The notes below the pieces were generated by a model. It saw only the letters and a list, made by a program, of their open reading frames with translations, ran no database searches and was not told where the DNA came from. DNA of 64,000 nt from Strigamia acuminata (taxonomy: Eukaryota; Arthropoda; Chilopoda; Geophilomorpha; Linotaeniidae): the NCBI GenBank assembly GCA_949358305.1, contig OX442314.1, forward strand, positions 4,219,087 to 4,283,086, in the 5' to 3' direction. Every line of letters begins with the position of its first letter. Position 1 is the first letter of the stretch. A program made the position numbers and the translations under genes. Positions 63,903 to 64,000 of this stretch are shown here, one piece after another.

Positions 63903-64000
63903 ATTATTACCGGTATATTAAAATATTTTGCTAATTAACACTAGCAGTACAAACCTAAAACAAAAACGCCTTCTCACCAAACCCTGGTCGTTTTTGGCCC

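Overview
The window is AT-rich nuclear DNA from an invertebrate animal, most likely an arthropod (inference). The support is an intron-rich gene of the DEG/ENaC (amiloride-sensitive sodium channel) family, GT-AG introns, and a dense, diverse transposon load: Ty1/copia, Ty3/gypsy, a non-autonomous LTR element, a LINE, Tc1/mariner, pogo-like, Mutator-like and hAT-like elements, and minisatellites. I see no prokaryotic gene organisation, rRNA, tRNA or CRISPR array.

The one host gene I can reconstruct runs on the + strand from about 6963 to 41559. Its exons are 6963-7460 (TM1 of unit A), 17108-17199, 18254-18346, 18908-19014, 23699-24485 (TM2 of unit A joined in one open frame to TM1 of unit B), 38750-38845, 38981-39090 and 41178-41559 (TM2 of unit B and stop). 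Intron positions and phases match between the two halves, so the gene looks like two DEG/ENaC subunits joined head to tail by intragenic duplication. Some ectodomain exons are not firmly located. A decayed third copy of one exon lies at 43438-43526.

Its introns are filled with mobile elements. Unit A introns hold a snapback element (7630-8046), a pogo-like MITE (8311-8934), a Mutator-like fragment with a SWIM zinc finger (10140-10960), an intact copia element (12127-16870), a palindromic MITE (18358-18852), a Tc1 element containing a pogo-like MITE (19242-21446), and a Mutator-like element containing a hAT-like MITE (22011-23669). The large unit B intron holds a 9.4-kb LTR element (25885-35310) with a single 493-residue ORF and no pol, a Tc1 fragment and a LINE 3' end.

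Downstream (41.6-50.4 kb) are three features of note: minisatellites, one piece of a dispersed repeat that also occupies the first 1.9 kb, and a few possible minus-strand exons of unidentified genes. The last 13.5 kb (50398-63902) is a structurally complete gypsy-class element. Its order is LTR, gag, a probable -1 frameshift signal, pol, a possible spliced leader exon, a third ORF of unknown function, and LTR. Both large LTR elements and the copia element have nearly identical LTR pairs and clean target-site duplications, so they inserted recently.
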